From positions 1 to 27,286 of IMG/VR virus record IMGVR_UViG_3300037246_002143: a stretch of 27,286 nt of DNA, one strand, 5' to 3'. Numbering within the stretch: the first letter of the stretch is position 1; the number at the start of each line of letters is the position of its first letter. Shown piece by piece: positions 23,374 to 27,286 of this stretch. Origin of the DNA: a virus. A model generated the notes under the pieces. The model was not told where the DNA came from. It saw only the letters and a program-made list of their open reading frames with translations, and did not search any database. A program made the translations under genes and the position numbers.

Positions 23374-23490
23374 ATGTCTTTCTTTGAGGGTGCTTTGAGT
23401 TACAAAGAATTGCGTGAAATGCCGTTACCTGAAATTTCAATGTTGCAAGGCGAAGCCAAGCGCATACACGCGCAAAGGAATAAAAAGTAA
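23374..23490 (+). CDS. Second-frame tail assembly chaperone segment (38 codons)
   Basis: A short frame, one base back (-1) from the preceding gene, that ends on the TAA overlapping the tape measure ATG. Read from ATG 23374 it gives 38 residues, with F-F-E-G-A-L-S-Y-K-E-L-R-E-M-P-L near the start and a basic end. The open frame reaches back to 23284, and the joined -1 reading (I-I-Q-G-I-T-N-L before the ATG) continues the same helical style, so it is more likely the frameshifted extension of the chaperone than a separate gene. The only upstream AAGG lies 13 bp away, which also argues against independent initiation. Confidence 0.65.
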   Translation: MSFFEGALSYKELREMPLPEISMLQGEAKRIHAQRNKK

Positions 23491-25112
23491 TGGCCAATAG
23501 AGTTGTTTGGACGTTCCTAGCAAGAGATAAGTTTAGCGCAGTCGCTCAACGTGTTAAGCGCAAAACTGATCAAATGAATGTTAGGTTTCAACGTCTAAAT
23601 GCAACAATGAAAAAAACAGCCGCTGGTATGAAAAAGATGGCGGTTCACATGAAAAAAGCAGCGGTCGCGGCTGGCCTTGCAGCCGGGGCCGCGCTTAAAG
23701 CATTTTCAAATATGGAAAAAGGCATTGTAAAAGTTTATGGTTTGTTAAACGTACAAGATTTAAAGAAATGGAGTAAAACCATTGATGACACAATCGCAAA
23801 TTCAATGGCTGAATTCGGAATCAATAGCGAAGAAGCTTCAACAGCGCTTTACAATGCAATATCTGTGTTGGGCGCAAGCGAAGAAACATTTAAAACATAC
23901 AACGAATCAATAAGACTAGCGGTTGGCGGAAACGCTGATCTTGCACAAGCTACCATCGGCATTGGTAAACTTAAAAATGCTTATGAAGGATTGACGGGCG
24001 CAAAAGCAGCAAACATATTGTTTGTCGCTCAACAGTTGGGCGGCGCGGATGTTAATCAACTAGCGAAAAATGTTGGTAAGGTTGCGAAACTTGCTGCGTC
24101 GATGGGGATATCTGCAGAAGAATATGTTGCAACGTTAGGTGAACTTACAAAATTTATTTCGCCAGAAGAAGCTACAACCGGAATTAAAGGTTTGACTCAA
24201 GCACTTACCGGCGCAAAGGGTGAAGCGAAGAAAATATTGAAAGAATTTGGTCTTCCGACTACGCCACAAGAATTGATAGATACTGGTTGGACCGAATCTT
24301 TGTACCTAATGAACAAAATGATTGAGGAAAATATTGATCAAGCAAAACTAGCAATCCCAAATCAAGAGGGTCTTACAGCGGCATTGGCTATGACTGGTAA
24401 ATCCGCTGAAAATGTTGCTCTATCAGTACAACAAATGGGTTCGGATCAACTAACACCGTCGTTTTTGCGGAACATGGAAACGCTAGATAGGAAATCAAAA
24501 ATCGCTGGACAAAACATGGTTTTGTTTGCTGCCGAAATTGGCAAAGAACTAAAACCGGCGATAGTATTGGCAGCAAAAGTTATCGGCGGCCTAACAAGAT
24601 GGTTTAAAAGTCTTGGTGATGCGTCAAAGAAATTCGTAGCGGGACTTGTAGTTGCGCCAATAGTGATATTTGTTCTAGTAAAAGCTTTTATGGTTCTCAA
24701 AACTGTGTTTCTTGCCCTAAAAGTTGCGTTTCTTTTCATTCTTCCCGTCTTGAAACTTGTATTTTTGGCATTTAAAATTATAGCGTGGGGAGTAGCGGCG
24801 GCTCTATCGGCTATTGGATGGGTTCCAATTGCAATTGCTGCTGCTGTTGTCGCGGTTGGTCTTCTAATTTGGAAATTTGATGTAGTGAAGCAAAAAATTA
24901 TGGAAACTTGGGGCGCTGTTAAAAACTTTTTCGGTTTTGGTGGCAATGAAAAAGAGCTAGAGGTAACTGGTGCGGCAGACCTAACAAAAACCAACAAAAC
25001 AGAAGTTGATATTGGACTCATAGCGCCAAAAAACACTGTTGAGTACATAAGATTGCGTACTTCTGGCGACACTTCGGGTTTGAAAACCGGAGTAAGCATG
25101 GTAACAGGATAA
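23490..25112 (+). CDS. Tail tape measure protein
   Basis: A 540-residue protein with the usual tape measure make-up: a basic, helical N-terminus (many Lys, Met, Ala; residues 1-70), the E-A-S-T-A-L-Y-N-A-I-S-V-L-G-A-S-E-E motif (about 114-131) and the S-P-E-E-A-T-T-G-I-K-G-L segment of the phage minor tail/TP901 type core, then hydrophobic helices between about residues 385 and 470 that could insert into the host membrane. Its length sets tail length; at about 0.15 nm per residue the tail would be about 80 nm, short for a myovirus but near Mu-like sizes. The ATG overlaps the previous stop (TAATG). Confidence 0.92.
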   Translation: MANRVVWTFLARDKFSAVAQRVKRKTDQMNVRFQRLNATMKKTAAGMKKMAVHMKKAAVAAGLAAGAALKAFSNMEKGIVKVYGLLNVQDLKKWSKTIDDTIANSMAEFGINSEEASTALYNAISVLGASEETFKTYNESIRLAVGGNADLAQATIGIGKLKNAYEGLTGAKAANILFVAQQLGGADVNQLAKNVGKVAKLAASMGISAEEYVATLGELTKFISPEEATTGIKGLTQALTGAKGEAKKILKEFGLPTTPQELIDTGWTESLYLMNKMIEENIDQAKLAIPNQEGLTAALAMTGKSAENVALSVQQMGSDQLTPSFLRNMETLDRKSKIAGQNMVLFAAEIGKELKPAIVLAAKVIGGLTRWFKSLGDASKKFVAGLVVAPIVIFVLVKAFMVLKTVFLALKVAFLFILPVLKLVFLAFKIIAWGVAAALSAIGWVPIAIAAAVVAVGLLIWKFDVVKQKIMETWGAVKNFFGFGGNEKELEVTGAADLTKTNKTEVDIGLIAPKNTVEYIRLRTSGDTSGLKTGVSMVTG

Positions 25113-26350
25113 TGGCAGACAAACTCAAAGAATATTCTGAATCAATTATTCAACATGAAGCTTCATATCGTGGCGCTTTCTTTTACATCAAAAGTTCTGA
25201 AATCGGCGGCGGTAGAAAAGACGCAAAAAAGGAATTTATCGACTCAGACCGACAAATAATTGAAGATCTTGGTAAAAAACAGCGCGTTTTTACCGTCAAT
25301 GGTTGTGTTTCTGACCGACGCGATAACACTGGAAAGCTGATTACACCCTATATTCAAGTTAGAGACACTCTAATTTCGGCTTTAGAGAAGGGTGGACCCG
25401 GAATTTTGATTCATCCTTGGTATGGAAAGCTTGAAAACATAGTTTGCAGAACGTTTACAATTTCTGAAGACGTAACTAAGTTAGGCGATTGTACTTTTAC
25501 CGCGACATTTGAGATTTCTAACACCGATGGTGTACCCGAATTCAATCCATTCGCGTTAACTGGTGTTGCGACTGGCGCTGCTACTGTTGCGACGGTTGCC
25601 GTTTCTATTTTCAGTTCAATTTGGGAAATAACAGGCGCTGCAACGGGTAATTTTCAATCCGCTATGGATAAAGCGAACGGTTATATTGATTCTGTTAACG
25701 CAGCAACTGACCCAATTGCAACATTGGCTAGCAAACTAGATGATCATTCAAACTTGATAACGTCATTTCAAAGTAATATCGCCACTCTAGTTAGCAATCC
25801 GGCGGAACTTTCGGCAAGCATTGATAGAATTATGGATAGCATAACAAGTTTGTATTCGACGCCAGAAGGGGCACTTATGGCGTTCAAAAACCTATTTAAT
25901 TTTGGCGACAATGATATTTCTGCCCCATATCCTACATTTATTTCTTCAGAGCGAACCGCAAATAATCAAGTGTTTAATTCGATGGTGCAATCTGAAGCAT
26001 TGAGCAACAGTTATCTAACTTCTTCGCAGTCAACATATAAAACTGTTACTGAAATAAATGAAATCGAAGCCGATCTTGAAACTCAATATCAAAAGTTGTT
26101 TCTTTCTGAAAATATTGACGTTGAATTGATGAATTCACTAACGGAATTGAGAACAACAACAACTGGTTTTTTCAGCGAGCAAAAATTAACTGTTAGTCAG
26201 ATAATCACAATTCAAAGTAACCCGATATCAATTAGAGCGTTGGCATATTCTTATTATGGCGATTCTTCCGACGGTGAAGATATCGCTGAATTAAATGGAT
26301 TGTATGATCTTGCTTATGAGCAAGGCGATATTAGGATTTTTACAGCATGA
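25112..26350 (+). CDS. DNA circulation protein, tail/baseplate component (Mu gpN-like)
   Basis: A 412-residue protein joined to the tape measure gene by TAATG. The first 150 residues carry the DNA-circulation N-terminal pattern: an early F-F-Y-I-K-S-S-E-I-G-G-G-R segment, E-F-I-D-S-D-R, D-L-G-K-K-Q-R-V-F-T-V-N-G, then a loop L-E-K-G-G-P-G-I-L-I-H-P-W-Y-G-K-L and F-T-A-T-F-E-I. The rest is mostly helical and polar. In Mu this protein (gpN) is part of the tail hub/baseplate complex; the family name comes from a proposed role in keeping the DNA ends together. Order tape measure, gpN, hub is as in Mu. Confidence 0.88.
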   Translation: MADKLKEYSESIIQHEASYRGAFFYIKSSEIGGGRKDAKKEFIDSDRQIIEDLGKKQRVFTVNGCVSDRRDNTGKLITPYIQVRDTLISALEKGGPGILIHPWYGKLENIVCRTFTISEDVTKLGDCTFTATFEISNTDGVPEFNPFALTGVATGAATVATVAVSIFSSIWEITGAATGNFQSAMDKANGYIDSVNAATDPIATLASKLDDHSNLITSFQSNIATLVSNPAELSASIDRIMDSITSLYSTPEGALMAFKNLFNFGDNDISAPYPTFISSERTANNQVFNSMVQSEALSNSYLTSSQSTYKTVTEINEIEADLETQYQKLFLSENIDVELMNSLTELRTTTTGFFSEQKLTVSQIITIQSNPISIRALAYSYYGDSSDGEDIAELNGLYDLAYEQGDIRIFTA

Positions 26351-27286
26351 TCATCGAAGTTGGCGGCAAAGCGTATACTGGTTGGACCGATGCAACCGTA
26401 AGTTTAAGCTTAGCCGAATTGAGTAACACATTTAGCTTTAAAGCCACTTCAGAAGATGGCGGCGCATTGCCATTTAGGGGCGGCGAACCATGCAATATTA
26501 AAGTTGACGGTGAAAAAGTCATAACTGGGAATATTGAAATTGTTGGTGTTGATGGCGAGAAAGATAGTCATACAATCACAATTTCTGGAAGGGACAAAAC
26601 AGGCGATATTGTCGATTCAAAAATTGGTTCGCTTGATAATTTACGCGCGCCAACTACGCTAGCAATTATTATTCAAGCAGTTTTAAAGCATATCAAAAGC
26701 CCTGTAAGGGTTGTTAGTCAATACTTCCCAAAACCATTTCTACCGTCTGAAGATTTAGCTTCACCAGAATTCGGCCAAGGCGTTTGGGAATTCATAGAGA
26801 GTCTCGCGCGCAAGCGCCAAGTTTTACTTACATCAAATGCAAATGGCGATCTTGTAATAACAAGATCATCAGGAATTTTTATTCCTGTAACTTTGCAGAA
26901 CAAAATTAACGATAACAGCAATAATGTGTTGTCGTATTCTGTTGGCTATGACACAACTGGGATATTTAATCTTTATCGAACTGGTGGGCAAGAAACTCCG
27001 GTCGCATTAAATAATGCTGGAGCAACATCAAATTATAGTGTAGTGGAACAAATATCTGCAATATTAGATGTTGGTATACGCCCCGGTAGACAATATTGTG
27101 TAACAGCTGAAAATTCCGGTTCAAAACAGAGCATGCTAGAAAGAAATAAATGGGAATATAATATTAGAAAATCGCGCAGTCAAGTGTATTCAGCAACAGT
27201 TCACGGGTTTAGAAATCAGACGGGTAATCTATGGGCAATCAACGAACTTGTAAATGTTGAAGATGAATTTGCTGGAATCAATTCAA
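26347..27286 (+). CDS. Baseplate hub protein (Mu gpP/gp44-like), 3' end beyond the window
   Basis: An open frame from ATG 26347, overlapping the previous stop as ATGA, runs for 313 codons to the window end without a stop. It has the gp44-like hub pattern: an N-terminal beta-barrel (I-E-V-G-G-K-A-Y-T-G-W-T-D-A), F-R-G-G-E-P and I-T-G-N-I-E-I, then I-S-G-R-D-K-T-G-D-I-V-D-S, and later V-W-E-F-I-E-S-L-A-R-K-R-Q-V-L-L and A-N-G-D-L-V-I-T-R. The hub joins the tube to the spike. About 30-60 residues are probably missing from the end. Confidence 0.9.
   Translation, partial: MIIEVGGKAYTGWTDATVSLSLAELSNTFSFKATSEDGGALPFRGGEPCNIKVDGEKVITGNIEIVGVDGEKDSHTITISGRDKTGDIVDSKIGSLDNLRAPTTLAIIIQAVLKHIKSPVRVVSQYFPKPFLPSEDLASPEFGQGVWEFIESLARKRQVLLTSNANGDLVITRSSGIFIPVTLQNKINDNSNNVLSYSVGYDTTGIFNLYRTGGQETPVALNNAGATSNYSVVEQISAILDVGIRPGRQYCVTAENSGSKQSMLERNKWEYNIRKSRSQVYSATVHGFRNQTGNLWAINELVNVEDEFAGINS

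Noticed and set aside
24446-25099. Reverse-strand ORF (217 codons) opposite the tape measure end
   Set aside because: Shadow of the Ala/Val-rich tape measure coding; no ribosome site or recognised motif.
1-27286. tRNA genes, insertion sequences, attachment sites
   Set aside because: I saw no cloverleaf-like sequence, transposase or integrase motif in the window, though a reading by eye could miss a degenerate tRNA.

Overview
The window is 27.3 kb of a tailed-phage (or prophage) virion morphogenesis cluster. All confident genes are on the + strand and tightly packed, with many 1-20 nt overlaps. The head genes are of the HK97-fold type and the tail genes are of the Mu type (sheath, tube, DNA-circulation protein, baseplate hub), so the particle is predicted to be a contractile-tailed myovirus. 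The DNA leans AT-rich but is dotted with short alternating GC tracts. Shine-Dalgarno sites, Sec-type signal peptides and Mu-like tail genes point to a bacterial, most likely Gram-negative, host. I see no integrase, repressor, lysis or replication gene, so lifestyle cannot be decided from this window.

Layout. 1-120: the end of a small zinc-ribbon-like protein. 121-444: non-coding, with two inverted clusters of a GACTACC element. 445-3632: packaging block (PDDEXK nuclease, small terminase, small lipoprotein-like ORF, large terminase), broken by a non-coding GC-rich stretch at 1479-1872. 3715-6706: three genes whose products all begin with a Sec-like signal peptide; two of them look like virion fibre or decoration proteins. 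6755-12536: portal, a MuF head protein fused to a zeta-toxin-like kinase domain, a 59-codon ORF overlapping its end, prohead protease and major capsid protein. 12584-14300: decoration-like protein, small acidic protein, head-tail connector and a small structural protein. 14315-18151: a 1278-residue repeat protein with four related globular domains separated by about 27 short Val/Thr/Ala repeats. 18151-20699: a structural protein, head closure, HK97 gp10-like and tail-terminator-like proteins. 20708-27286: a Mu gp38-like small protein, sheath, tube, two-frame tail assembly chaperone, tape measure, DNA-circulation protein and baseplate hub (cut by the window end).

How the parts work together: TerS and TerL feed DNA through the portal into a capsid matured by the protease. 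Connector, closure and terminator proteins join the capsid to a sheath-and-tube tail whose length is set by the tape measure. The most notable element is the MuF-zeta fusion at 8034-9824: a structural head protein carrying a complete P-loop kinase of the zeta/PezT type, followed by a small overlapping ORF that is a candidate antitoxin. Other points worth following are the cluster of signal-peptide structural genes, the giant repeat protein inserted among the head-tail joining genes, the GACTACC arrays, and two GGA-loop hairpins just ahead of the capsid gene.
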